Origin: Frankiaceae bacterium
GTDB lineage: Bacteria > Actinomycetota > Actinomycetes > JAVEEB01
Reading direction: 5' to 3'
Length of the DNA stretch: 7,891 bases
Assembly: GCA_030840665.1 (NCBI GenBank)
Contig: JAVEEB010000273.1
Coordinates: forward strand, 1 to 7,891
The number at the start of each line of letters is the position of its first letter. Positions within the stretch are counted from its first letter, which is position 1. Made by a program: the position numbers and the translations under genes. The notes under the pieces were generated by a model that saw only the letters and a list, made by a program, of their open reading frames with translations, was not told the DNA's origin and searched no databases. Below, piece after piece: positions 1 through 7,891 of this stretch.

Positions 1-510
1 CTGTCCGCGGTGGGTCAGTCGTTCCTGGCGGGCCAGCTGACCTACATGCGGGAGCTGACACTGCTGCTGGCGCCGAACATCAATTCGTACAAGAGATATG
101 TCGAAGGGTCCTTCGCTCCGACGGCCCTGCGGTGGGGCCGCGACAATCGCACGTGCGGCTTCCGGCTGGTGGGGCACGGCCCGTCGTTGCGGCTGGAGAA
201 CCGCGTTCCCGGCGGTGACGTCAACCCCTATCTCGCGACCGCGGCGGTCATCGCGGCCGGCCTCGCGGGGATCCAGGAGGGGCTGGAGATGGAGCCGGCG
301 TTCGTCGGCAACGCGTACGAGAGCGAGTCCGCGCGGGTGCCGTCGAGCATGCCGGAGGCGCTCGCGCTGTGGGAGTCGAGTGCCTTCGCGCGGTCTGTCT
401 TCGGCGACGACGTGGTCGACCACTACGCCCACATGGCGCGGACGGAGATCGCGGCGTACGGTCGCGCGGTGACCGACTGGGAGCGCTACCGGGGGTTCGA
501 ACGTCTGTGA
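1..510 (+). CDS. glnA4: Glutamine-synthetase-family enzyme, GlnA4-like gamma-glutamyl-amine synthetase (5'-truncated)
   Basis: Only the last 169 residues are visible; the N-terminal beta-grasp and most of the catalytic barrel lie before the window. The segment carries late GS-fold motifs: NINSYKR (visible residues 27-32), the NR..GFR arginine block (49-55), and RLENRVPGGDVNPYL (64-78), where E66 and R68 match the glutamate/ATP-site Glu357 and Arg359 of E. coli GS. The end, VTDWERYRGFERL, is typical of the GlnA3/GlnA4 group and unlike true nitrogen-assimilating GlnA. Known for the family: these enzymes use ATP to join glutamate to an amine (polyamine for GlnA3, ethanolamine for characterised Streptomyces GlnA4) in the cytoplasm. 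The GlnA4 assignment rests on this C-terminus plus the downstream AldC-like and SDR genes, an order I recall from the mycobacterial glnA4-aldC cluster. The substrate is inferred. A GlnA3/PuuA-like polyamine enzyme remains possible. The stop TGA overlaps the next start. Confidence 0.85.
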   Translation: MSAVGQSFLAGQLTYMRELTLLLAPNINSYKRYVEGSFAPTALRWGRDNRTCGFRLVGHGPSLRLENRVPGGDVNPYLATAAVIAAGLAGIQEGLEMEPAFVGNAYESESARVPSSMPEALALWESSAFARSVFGDDVVDHYAHMARTEIAAYGRAVTDWERYRGFERL

Positions 511-1892
511 CCACAGTGTCGACCAGTGACGCGGCGTACGACGTCATCAATCCCGCAACGGAGCAGATCGTCCGCACGGTGGCCATGGCGGACGCGGCCG
601 CAGCCGACGCCGCCATCGTCCGTGCCCGAGGCGCCTTCGATTCGTGGAGGCGTATTGCTCCCGCCGACCGTGGGCGGCTGCTGCGGCGCTTCGCCGAGCA
701 GGTCGACGCGCACCTGGAAGAGCTGGCGCAGCTCGAGGTGGCGAACGCGGGCCACACGATCTCCAACGCCCGTTGGGAAGCCGGCAACGTCCGCGACGTG
801 CTGACCTACTACAGCGCGGCACCCGAGCGCCTCTTCGGCCGGCAGATCCCGGTCGCGGGTGGTGTCGACATCACGTTCAAGGAGCCGCTCGGCGTCGTCG
901 GCGTGATCGTGCCGTGGAACTTCCCCATGCCCATCGCGGGTTGGGGTTTCGTGCCCGCGCTCGCCGCCGGCAACACGGTCGTCCTCAAACCCGCCGAGCT
1001 GACGCCGCTCACTGCGATGCGGCTGGGTGAGCTTGCGCTCGACGCAGGCATCCCGGAGGGCGTCTTCACCGTCCTGCCCGGCAAGGGGTCGATCGTGGGT
1101 CAGCGGTTCGTCGACCACATGGACGTCCGCAAGATCGTCTTCACCGGCTCCACCGAGGTGGGCAAGGCGGTCATGGCGGGGTGCGCGCAGCACGTCAAGC
1201 GCGTCACCCTCGAGCTCGGCGGCAAGAGCGCCAACGTCGTGTTCGCCGACAGCGACCTCGAAAAGGCGGCGGCAACCGCGCCGTACGCCGTCTTCGACAA
1301 CGCGGGCCAGGACTGCTGCGCGCGCTCGCGGATCCTCGTCGAGCGCCGGGTGTTCGACCGCTTCATGGAGCTGCTCGAACCAGCAGTGCAAGGTGTACGG
1401 GTCGAGGACCCCGGCCTCGACACCGCGGAGATGGGCCCACTCATCTCGCGCAAGCAGTGGGACACGGTCGCGTCCTACGTGCCCGACGATGCGCCGGTCG
1501 CGTTCCGCGGCAGTGCGCCGGAAGGGCCGGGTTTCTGGTTCGCGCCGACGGTGCTGACGCCGGCCGACCCGCGAGATCGGGCGGTGACGGAGGAGATCTT
1601 CGGGCCGGTCGTGTCGGTCGTGCCGTTCGAGGACGAAGCCGACGCGATCCGCCTGGCGAACGACGGCCCGTACGGGCTCTCGGGCTCCATCTGGACGAAC
1701 GACCTCGGCCGCGCCTTCCGCGTCGCGCGGGGGATCGAGACCGGCAACCTGTCGGTCAACAGCCACTCGTCGGTGCGCTATTCGACGCCGTTCGGCGGCT
1801 TCAAGTCCTCCGGGCTAGGCCGCGAGCTCGGCCCCGACGCGCTCGACTCGTTCACGGACGTCAAGAACGTTTTTCTCGCAACGGAAGGATGA
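507..1892 (+). CDS. aldC: NAD(P)-dependent aldehyde dehydrogenase, AldC/PuuC-like
   Basis: A complete 461-residue member of the aldehyde dehydrogenase superfamily, oxidising an aldehyde to an acid with NAD(P)+ in the cytoplasm. Visible motifs: PWNFP with N138, KPAE with K161, the cofactor loop FTGSTEVGK (212-220), general base E236 in LELGGKS, catalytic C270 in NAGQDCCARSR, EEIFGPV with E363, and the C-terminal PFGGFKSSGLGRELG block (428-442). The length is slightly below the usual 470-500. The GTG start at 507 lies over the upstream TGA (GTGA overlap), with a G-run at 491-495 as a possible ribosome site; GTG at 516 is a weaker alternative. An in-frame reading from 369 lies inside the preceding gene and is not credible. 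Given the glutamylating enzyme before it, the likely substrate is a gamma-glutamyl-aminoaldehyde (inference). From memory the protein strongly resembles M. tuberculosis AldC, including the unusual DCCARSR active-site stretch. Confidence 0.95.
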   Translation: MTTVSTSDAAYDVINPATEQIVRTVAMADAAAADAAIVRARGAFDSWRRIAPADRGRLLRRFAEQVDAHLEELAQLEVANAGHTISNARWEAGNVRDVLTYYSAAPERLFGRQIPVAGGVDITFKEPLGVVGVIVPWNFPMPIAGWGFVPALAAGNTVVLKPAELTPLTAMRLGELALDAGIPEGVFTVLPGKGSIVGQRFVDHMDVRKIVFTGSTEVGKAVMAGCAQHVKRVTLELGGKSANVVFADSDLEKAAATAPYAVFDNAGQDCCARSRILVERRVFDRFMELLEPAVQGVRVEDPGLDTAEMGPLISRKQWDTVASYVPDDAPVAFRGSAPEGPGFWFAPTVLTPADPRDRAVTEEIFGPVVSVVPFEDEADAIRLANDGPYGLSGSIWTNDLGRAFRVARGIETGNLSVNSHSSVRYSTPFGGFKSSGLGRELGPDALDSFTDVKNVFLATEG

Positions 1893-1896
1893 GTTG

Positions 1897-2721
1897 ATGA
1901 CCCAGGCCGCCGGCCAGCCAGCTGCCCAGAACGCCGAGGCCGCCGCCGAGAGTGTCGTCAGGCGGCTGGTTGACCGCGTCGCCGTGATCACCGGCGGCGG
2001 CAGCGGCATCGGCCTGGCGACGGCCCGCCGGTTCGCCGCCGAGGGCGCCAAAGTCGTGGTGGCGGACGTGGACGCGACGTCGGGTCAGGCCGCGGCGGAC
2101 GAGGTTGGCGGCACGTTCGTGCAGGTGGACGTGACGAATCCCGAGCAGGTCGAGGCGCTCTTCGCGACCGCCGTCTCGACGTACGGCGGCCTGGACATCG
2201 CCTTCAACAACGCCGGCATCTCCCCGCCCGACGACGACTCGATCCTGACCACCGGGCTGGAGGCTTGGCGGCGCGTACAAGAGGTCAACCTCACGTCGGT
2301 CTTCCTGTGCTGCAAGGCAGCGATCCCGCACATGCAGGCGCGCGGCCGCGGCTCGATCATCAACACCGCCTCGTTCGTCGCGCGGCTCGGGGCGGCGACG
2401 TCGCAGATCTCGTACACGGCCTCGAAGGGTGGCGTGCTCGCGATGTCGCGGGAGCTCGGCGTGCAGTTCGCCCGGGAGGGGATTCGCGTCAACGCGCTGT
2501 CGCCGGGCCCGGTCAACACGCCGCTGCTGCAGGAGCTGTTCGCCAAGGACCCGGAACGCGCGGCCCGCCGGCTGGTGCACATCCCGATGGGCCGCTTCGC
2601 GAGGCCGGAGGAGATCGCCGCGGCGGTCGCGTTCCTGGCGTCGGACGACTCGTCGTTCATGACCGCGTCGGAGTTCCTCGTCGACGGCGGCATCTGCGGC
2701 GCCTACGTGACCCCGCTGTAA
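1897..2721 (+). CDS. Short-chain dehydrogenase/reductase, NAD-type (classical SDR)
   Basis: A complete 274-residue classical SDR with a Rossmann fold. Visible motifs: TGGGSGIG (32-39) for the dinucleotide, D57 at the end of beta-2 (VVVADVD), which favours NAD(H) over NADP(H), DV at 78-79, NNAG (104-107), and the catalytic set N131, S159, Y173 and K177 (YTASK). RVNALSPGPVNTPLL (197-211) and FLASDDSSFMTASEFLVDGG (246-265) are the usual C-terminal blocks. About 24 Ala/Gln-rich residues precede the domain, slightly more than usual. ATG 1897 has GGAAGG at 1883-1888, 8 bases upstream; TTG 1894 is adjacent but less likely. The start sits 4 bases after the aldehyde dehydrogenase stop, so the two are probably translationally coupled. 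Automatic annotation would call it a 3-oxoacyl-ACP reductase, but the context points to oxidation of a gamma-glutamyl amino-alcohol or a related step in amine breakdown. That role is inferred. Confidence 0.93.
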   Translation: MTQAAGQPAAQNAEAAAESVVRRLVDRVAVITGGGSGIGLATARRFAAEGAKVVVADVDATSGQAAADEVGGTFVQVDVTNPEQVEALFATAVSTYGGLDIAFNNAGISPPDDDSILTTGLEAWRRVQEVNLTSVFLCCKAAIPHMQARGRGSIINTASFVARLGAATSQISYTASKGGVLAMSRELGVQFAREGIRVNALSPGPVNTPLLQELFAKDPERAARRLVHIPMGRFARPEEIAAAVAFLASDDSSFMTASEFLVDGGICGAYVTPL

Positions 2722-2762
2722 GGCGGTCCAGCCCTCAGCGGGATCGAGTGAGTCGCGCGGGG

Positions 2763-2781
2763 CCGGCATCGTGCGCGCCGG
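2763..2781 (+). terminator. Possible weak stem-loop after the SDR gene
   Basis: CCGGC (2763-2767) can pair with GCCGG (2777-2781) around a 9-base loop, 41 bases after the SDR stop and just before the rplJ promoter. There is no T-run. It could help end the catabolic operon, but a 5-bp GC stem is easily found by chance in DNA this GC-rich. Otherwise the 69 bases after the SDR stop show nothing clear. Confidence 0.2.
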
Positions 2782-2790
2782 AGGGCCGGT

Positions 2791-2819
2791 TTGCGGCTGC
2801 CACGGCAAGTCCGTATGCT
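2791..2819 (+). promoter_or_regulatory. Sigma-70/HrdB-type promoter of rplJ-rplL
   Basis: TTGCGG (2791-2796) and TATGCT (2814-2819) are separated by exactly 17 bases and match the actinobacterial principal-sigma pattern (TTGnnn, TAnnnT). Transcription would start near 2825-2827, immediately before the structured leader, which supports the call. This makes rplJL a transcription unit of its own rather than read-through from the catabolic genes. Confidence 0.7.
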
Positions 2820-2825
2820 CGCCCG

Positions 2826-2933
2826 TACCGAAGACCGCCGGTCGCCGTCACAAGACGGCAGAAGGCTCCGCATAGCGGACGACCAGCGCAGGTGTGAGCG
2901 AGATCTCGTCGCCGTGACTCATGTCATGGCAGG
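2826..2933 (+). promoter_or_regulatory. L10 (rplJ) autoregulatory leader RNA, three-way junction
   Basis: The start of the predicted rplJ transcript folds into a neat three-way junction. The closing stem is GGTC (2840-2843) with GACC (2881-2884), continued beyond a C/A mismatch by CGC-type pairs (2836-2838 with 2886-2888). Hairpin one is GCCGTC (2844-2849), loop ACAA, GACGGC (2854-2859). Hairpin two is TCCGC (2867-2871), loop ATA, GCGGA (2875-2879). A purine-rich joiner AGAAGGC (2860-2866) links the two. Known: the L10-L7/L12 complex binds a kink-turn-containing leader of this kind in its own mRNA and represses stalk synthesis (L10 leader family). The position, the order of elements and the attenuator that follows all agree. 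Pairing was worked out by hand; the exact kink-turn was not resolved. Confidence 0.75.
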
Positions 2934-2970
2934 AGCCCCGTGCGCATCCGCGCCGGGGCTGTTTCGTTGT
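2934..2970 (+). terminator. Attenuator-like intrinsic terminator in the rplJ leader
   Basis: AGCCCCG (2934-2940) pairs with CGGGGCT (2954-2960). Beyond a bulged T at 2941, GCGC (2942-2945) pairs with GCGC (2950-2953) around an ATCC loop, giving 11 bp. The stem is followed directly by a T-rich stretch, GTTTCGTTGT (2961-2970). A terminator between the L10 binding site and the start codon is the expected way for excess L10 to stop transcription. A smaller hairpin, GCCGG-AAGG-CCGGC (2976-2989), follows just before the ribosome site. Any antiterminator partner was not identified. Confidence 0.65.
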
Positions 2971-3010
2971 CCGGGGCCGGAAGGCCGGCACAGATGGAAA
3001 GGATCCTTCG

Positions 3011-3778
3011 ATGGCACGCGCCGAGAAGGCAACCGCGGTCACTGAGATCACGGATGCACTGCGCTCGTCGTCGGCGATCGTCCTCACCGAGTACCGCGGC
3101 CTCACCGTCGGCCAGCTGAAGGGCCTTCGCCGGTCCCTCAGCGGCAACGCGACCTACACGGTCGCCAAGAACACGCTGACGAAGATCGCCGTACGCGGAA
3201 GCGACATCCCCGCTGACGAAGCGAGCAAGATCGAAGCATTGCTGGAAGGGCCGACCGCGATCGCGTTCGTCTCGGGAGATGCAGTGACGGTGGCAAAGGG
3301 CCTTCGTGACTTCTCCCGCGCCAACCCGTTGCTGGTGATCAAGGGCGGGATCTTCGAGAACCGCGCCGTCACCCCTGACGAGATCCGTCGCCTCGCCGAC
3401 CTCGAGTCGCGCGAGGTGCTGCTCTCCAAGGCCGCTGGTGCGGCTCTTGCAGTGCTGCAGAAGGCCATCTCCACCATCGCTGCCCCGCTCTCGCAGATGG
3501 CGCGCCTCGCGGCCGCCCTGCAGGACGCCGCCGCGAGCAACCCGTCCCTGCTGGCAGCCGGCCCCGCGCCGACGCCCGCTGCGGCCGACGCAGTCGAGGC
3601 AGTCGAGGCAGCCGACGCTGCACCGGCAGCCGAGGATGACGCCACTGTGACCGAGGCTCCGGCCGAGGCCGAGACGGACACCACCGCCGAAGTGGCGACC
3701 GAGGCTCCGGCCGACGTCCCCGCTGACGCTTCCGCGGAGGCGGCCCCCGCGGCCACCAACGCGACAGACAGCGAATAA
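3011..3778 (+). CDS. rplJ: 50S ribosomal protein L10 with a long acidic C-terminal tail
   Basis: L10 anchors the L7/L12 dimers to 23S rRNA at the base of the ribosomal stalk, where translation factors bind. The N-terminal rRNA-binding domain is typical: [21 protein letters not shown] (16-36), [12 protein letters not shown] (49-60), and GPTAIAF followed by the KGG segment (80-113). The long C-terminal helix that holds L7/L12 follows (about 124-177, ending [15 protein letters not shown]). ATG 3011 has AAAGGA at 2998-3003, 7 bases upstream, and MARAEK is a normal L10 beginning. The product has 255 residues where family members usually have 165-180. Residues 181-255 form an Ala/Glu/Asp/Thr/Pro tail (30 Ala, 18 acidic, no Lys or Arg), probably disordered. 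Expression is likely autoregulated through the leader. rplL follows after a 57-base gap. Confidence 0.97.
   Translation: MARAEKATAVTEITDALRSSSAIVLTEYRGLTVGQLKGLRRSLSGNATYTVAKNTLTKIAVRGSDIPADEASKIEALLEGPTAIAFVSGDAVTVAKGLRDFSRANPLLVIKGGIFENRAVTPDEIRRLADLESREVLLSKAAGAALAVLQKAISTIAAPLSQMARLAAALQDAAASNPSLLAAGPAPTPAAADAVEAVEAADAAPAAEDDATVTEAPAEAETDTTAEVATEAPADVPADASAEAAPAATNATDSE
3649..3714 (+). repeat. 18-base direct repeat in the L10 tail coding sequence
   Basis: GACCGAGGCTCCGGCCGA occurs exactly at 3649-3666 and again at 3697-3714, 48 bases (16 codons) apart and in the same frame, so TEAPA is encoded twice. A smaller GCAGTCGAG duplication at 3590-3607 encodes VEAVEA. Together they suggest the tail grew by slippage or short duplication. 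The repeats are identical at the DNA level, which is more than amino-acid bias alone requires. Confidence 0.75.
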
Positions 3779-3792
3779 CCCCGACCCGCTTG

Positions 3793-3809
3793 CCGGCCTG
3801 ACGGGCCGG
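3793..3809 (+). other. Stem-loop between rplJ and rplL
   Basis: CCGGCC (3793-3798) pairs with GGCCGG (3804-3809) around a TGACG loop, 11 bases before the rplL Shine-Dalgarno AAAGGA (3821-3826). There is no T-tract, so termination is unlikely. It could be an mRNA-stability or processing element that lets L7/L12 be made in excess of L10. The function is not established from sequence. Confidence 0.4.
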
Positions 3810-3835
3810 GACGCACAACGAAAGGAACGCCTTCC

Positions 3836-4225
3836 ATGGCGAAGCTCAGCACCTCAGAGCTGCTCGACGCGTTCAAGGAACTGACGCTGATCGAGCTCTC
3901 TGAATTCGTGAAGCAGTTCGAAGAGACCTTCGGCGTCACCGCTGCAGCACCGGTTGCGGTTGCCGCAGCTGGTGGCGGTGGCGGCGGCGCTGCCGCCGAG
4001 GTTGCCGAGGAGCAGGACGAGTTCGACGTCATCCTCGAGGCCGCCGGCGACAAGAAGATCCAGGTCATCAAGGAGGTGCGCACGCTCACGTCCCTCGGTC
4101 TCAAGGAGGCCAAGGACCTCGTCGACGGCGCTCCCGCCAAGGTGCTGGAGAAGGTCGCGAAGGACGCTGCCGACAAGGCGAAGGCCGCCCTCGAAGGCGC
4201 CGGCGCCACGGTTTCCGTCAAGTAG
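3836..4225 (+). CDS. rplL: 50S ribosomal protein L7/L12
   Basis: A complete protein of 129 residues, the usual length. The N-terminal dimerisation helices that bind L10 are at 1-33 ([27 protein letters not shown] region). A flexible Ala/Gly hinge with six consecutive glycines (46-51) follows at about 35-57. The C-terminal factor-binding domain (58-129) contains [34 protein letters not shown] and the ending GATVSVK. Several dimers sit on each L10 and recruit and activate the translational GTPases. ATG 3836 has AAAGGA 9 bases upstream. Position 86-87 reads TS where many homologues have TG before [10 protein letters not shown], a mild variant. The gene is co-transcribed with rplJ and closed by a very strong hairpin 15 bases after the stop. 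Confidence 0.98.
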   Translation: MAKLSTSELLDAFKELTLIELSEFVKQFEETFGVTAAAPVAVAAAGGGGGGAAAEVAEEQDEFDVILEAAGDKKIQVIKEVRTLTSLGLKEAKDLVDGAPAKVLEKVAKDAADKAKAALEGAGATVSVK

Positions 4226-4240
4226 TACGCGCTCCGACGC

Positions 4241-4276
4241 CGAGGGGCGGCGCACCGAACGGTGCGCCGCCCCTCG
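4241..4276 (+). terminator. Perfect 16-bp hairpin after rplL (T-less terminator or attenuator)
   Basis: CGAGGGGCGGCGCACC (4241-4256) is fully complementary to GGTGCGCCGCCCCTCG (4261-4276) around a GAAC tetraloop. No T-tract follows (next bases CGTGCGCATG). Such T-less GC hairpins are common actinobacterial gene ends. In many bacteria a partial terminator between rplL and rpoB lets some transcription continue into rpoBC, so read-through is possible here. The structure is certain on paper; its efficiency is unknown. Confidence 0.8.
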
Positions 4277-4474
4277 CGTGCGCATGTGCGGCCCCGGCCG
4301 TGCACGTCGTACAGGCTGCTCTTCCTCGTCGACCGCCCCTCTGCTGTCCTCGTCCCCATGCCTGAGCCCCGCGGCAACCCAGTGAAATGCGCCCGATGTC
4401 CTTGACGGCCCCTTCGGCCGCGGGCATCCTGGCACGCAGCGGTGACAACGGAAACTGCGCCCTTGGGGCGTCCC
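4277..4474 (+). other. Non-coding stretch between rplL terminator and rpoB promoter
   Basis: I see no convincing gene in these 198 bases. An open frame from 4387 to 4590 crosses the rpoB promoter, lacks a ribosome site and resembles nothing. Two small hairpins are present: CGGCC-CCTTC-GGCCG (4406-4420) and CGCCC-TTG-GGGCG (4458-4470), the latter ending 4 bases before the rpoB -35 element. Neither has a T-tract. Confidence 0.6.
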
Positions 4475-4503
4475 TCGACAGCGGTGTAGCGAGCGGCTAC
4501 ACT
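4475..4503 (+). promoter_or_regulatory. Sigma-70/HrdB-type promoter of rpoB
   Basis: TCGACA (4475-4480, five of six consensus bases) and TACACT (4498-4503, fitting TAnnnT) are separated by exactly 17 bases. Transcription would begin near 4509-4512, leaving a leader of about 110 bases before the rpoB start. The location after a strong terminator and before rpoB supports an independent rpoB promoter besides any read-through from rplJL. Confidence 0.75.
4484..4502. repeat. Inverted repeat overlapping the rpoB -10 element
   Basis: GTGTAGC (4484-4490), five spacer bases GAGCG, GCTACAC (4496-4502): a perfect 7-bp dyad centred in the spacer, with its right arm covering most of the -10 TACACT. The pairing could extend to 4481-4505 with one G-T wobble. 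A symmetric site here could be an operator for a dimeric regulator, or chance. It lies before the predicted transcript start, so an RNA role is unlikely. Confidence 0.55.
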
Positions 4504-4509
4504 GCCCTT

Positions 4510-4619
4510 TTGCGCTGTCCTCGTAACCTCCTCGCTTGCAGGAGTGTCCCGCGGCGTGCGCGCACATCTCCACCTCGGTGCGGTCCATAGCGACTTCGCG
4601 AGCCTCGGAAGGACCTGTC
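4510..4619 (+). promoter_or_regulatory. rpoB 5' leader
   Basis: About 110 transcribed bases precede rpoB. The first part (TTTTGCGCTGTCC, 4508-4520) resembles, from memory, a stretch that recurs downstream of rpoB promoters in other actinobacteria. It is followed by a hairpin of CTCCT (4528-4532) with AGGAG (4540-4544) around a 7-base loop. GTGCGCGCAC (4556-4565) is a palindrome. The AGGAG is followed 11 bases later by a GTG whose frame runs into rpoB out of phase, which is not a convincing leader peptide. A regulatory role is a guess. Confidence 0.4.
4607..4613 (+). promoter_or_regulatory. Shine-Dalgarno deciding the rpoB TTG start
   Basis: GGAAGGA lies 6 bases before TTG 4620. No in-frame ATG exists between the leader and the conserved [13 protein letters not shown] block. 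The alternative in-frame GTG at 4578 would add 14 residues but has no purine-rich site before it. TTG starts are known for rpoB in other actinobacteria. Confidence 0.75.

Positions 4620-7891
<3,272 letters not shown>

Noticed and set aside
369..506. N-terminal extension of the aldehyde dehydrogenase
   Set aside because: The frame is open but lies inside the glutamine-synthetase-like coding sequence, and the family's normal N-terminus begins just after 507.
486..1766. Minus-strand open frame of about 426 codons
   Set aside because: It is a shadow of the aldehyde dehydrogenase, rich in Arg/Asp/His, with no recognisable domain.
2921..3010. N-terminal extension of L10
   Set aside because: It would translate the attenuator hairpin. 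ATG 3011 has a good ribosome site and gives a standard L10 beginning.
4402..4430. A second rpoB promoter with TTGACG as -35
   Set aside because: The hexamer 17 bases downstream (CATCCT) lacks the first T of a -10, and the element is partly inside a hairpin.
4387..4590. Small open frame (67 codons) upstream of rpoB
   Set aside because: It spans the rpoB promoter and inverted repeat, has no ribosome site, and its product resembles nothing known.
4556..4619. Leader peptide from GTG 4556
   Set aside because: The AGGAG is 11 bases away and itself paired in a hairpin. The frame overlaps rpoB and shows no runs of regulatory codons.

Overview
The window looks like a chromosomal segment of a high-GC Gram-positive bacterium (Actinomycetota, class Actinomycetes). 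The codons end almost always in G or C. RpoB, L7/L12 and L10 carry actinobacterial-style sequence, starts of GTG and TTG are used, and the aldehyde dehydrogenase closely resembles, from memory, the mycobacterial AldC type. I cannot place the genus from sequence alone.

Left part (1-2721): three co-directional genes that are nearly fused. They are the C-terminal end of a glutamine-synthetase-family enzyme of the GlnA3/GlnA4 (gamma-glutamyl-amine synthetase) type, an AldC-like aldehyde dehydrogenase whose GTG start overlaps the previous stop, and a short-chain dehydrogenase/reductase that starts 4 bases after the aldehyde dehydrogenase stop codon. This is the layout of a gamma-glutamylation route for amine (polyamine or ethanolamine) breakdown: the amine is glutamylated, oxidised to aldehyde and then acid, and finally released by a hydrolase. 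The hydrolase is not in the visible part.

Middle (2722-4225): a sigma-70-type promoter (TTGCGG-17-TATGCT) starts a new transcription unit. Its leader folds on paper into a three-way junction and then a strong GC hairpin with a T-rich tail, which is the architecture of an L10 autoregulatory leader with an attenuator. It drives rplJ (L10) and rplL (L7/L12), the ribosomal stalk proteins. The L10 here is 255 residues rather than about 165-180, because of a 75-residue Ala/acidic C-terminal tail with no lysine or arginine.

Right part (4226-7891): a perfect 16-bp hairpin without a T-tract follows rplL. After it come about 200 bases in which I see no gene, then a second good promoter (TCGACA-17-TACACT) whose -10 lies inside a 7-5-7 inverted repeat, and a leader of roughly 110 bases. 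rpoB (RNA polymerase beta) follows, most likely from a TTG start with a strong Shine-Dalgarno, and runs off the window after 1090 codons. The rifampicin-binding region keeps the susceptible-type residues at the main resistance positions.

Most of the window is conserved housekeeping sequence. I find no phage, IS, CRISPR, tRNA or rRNA, and no evidence of an entirely new system. The items most worth a second look are the extended acidic L10 tail, the inverted repeat over the rpoB -10, the two attenuator-like RNA structures, and the compact amine-catabolism cassette directly upstream of the stalk/polymerase block.
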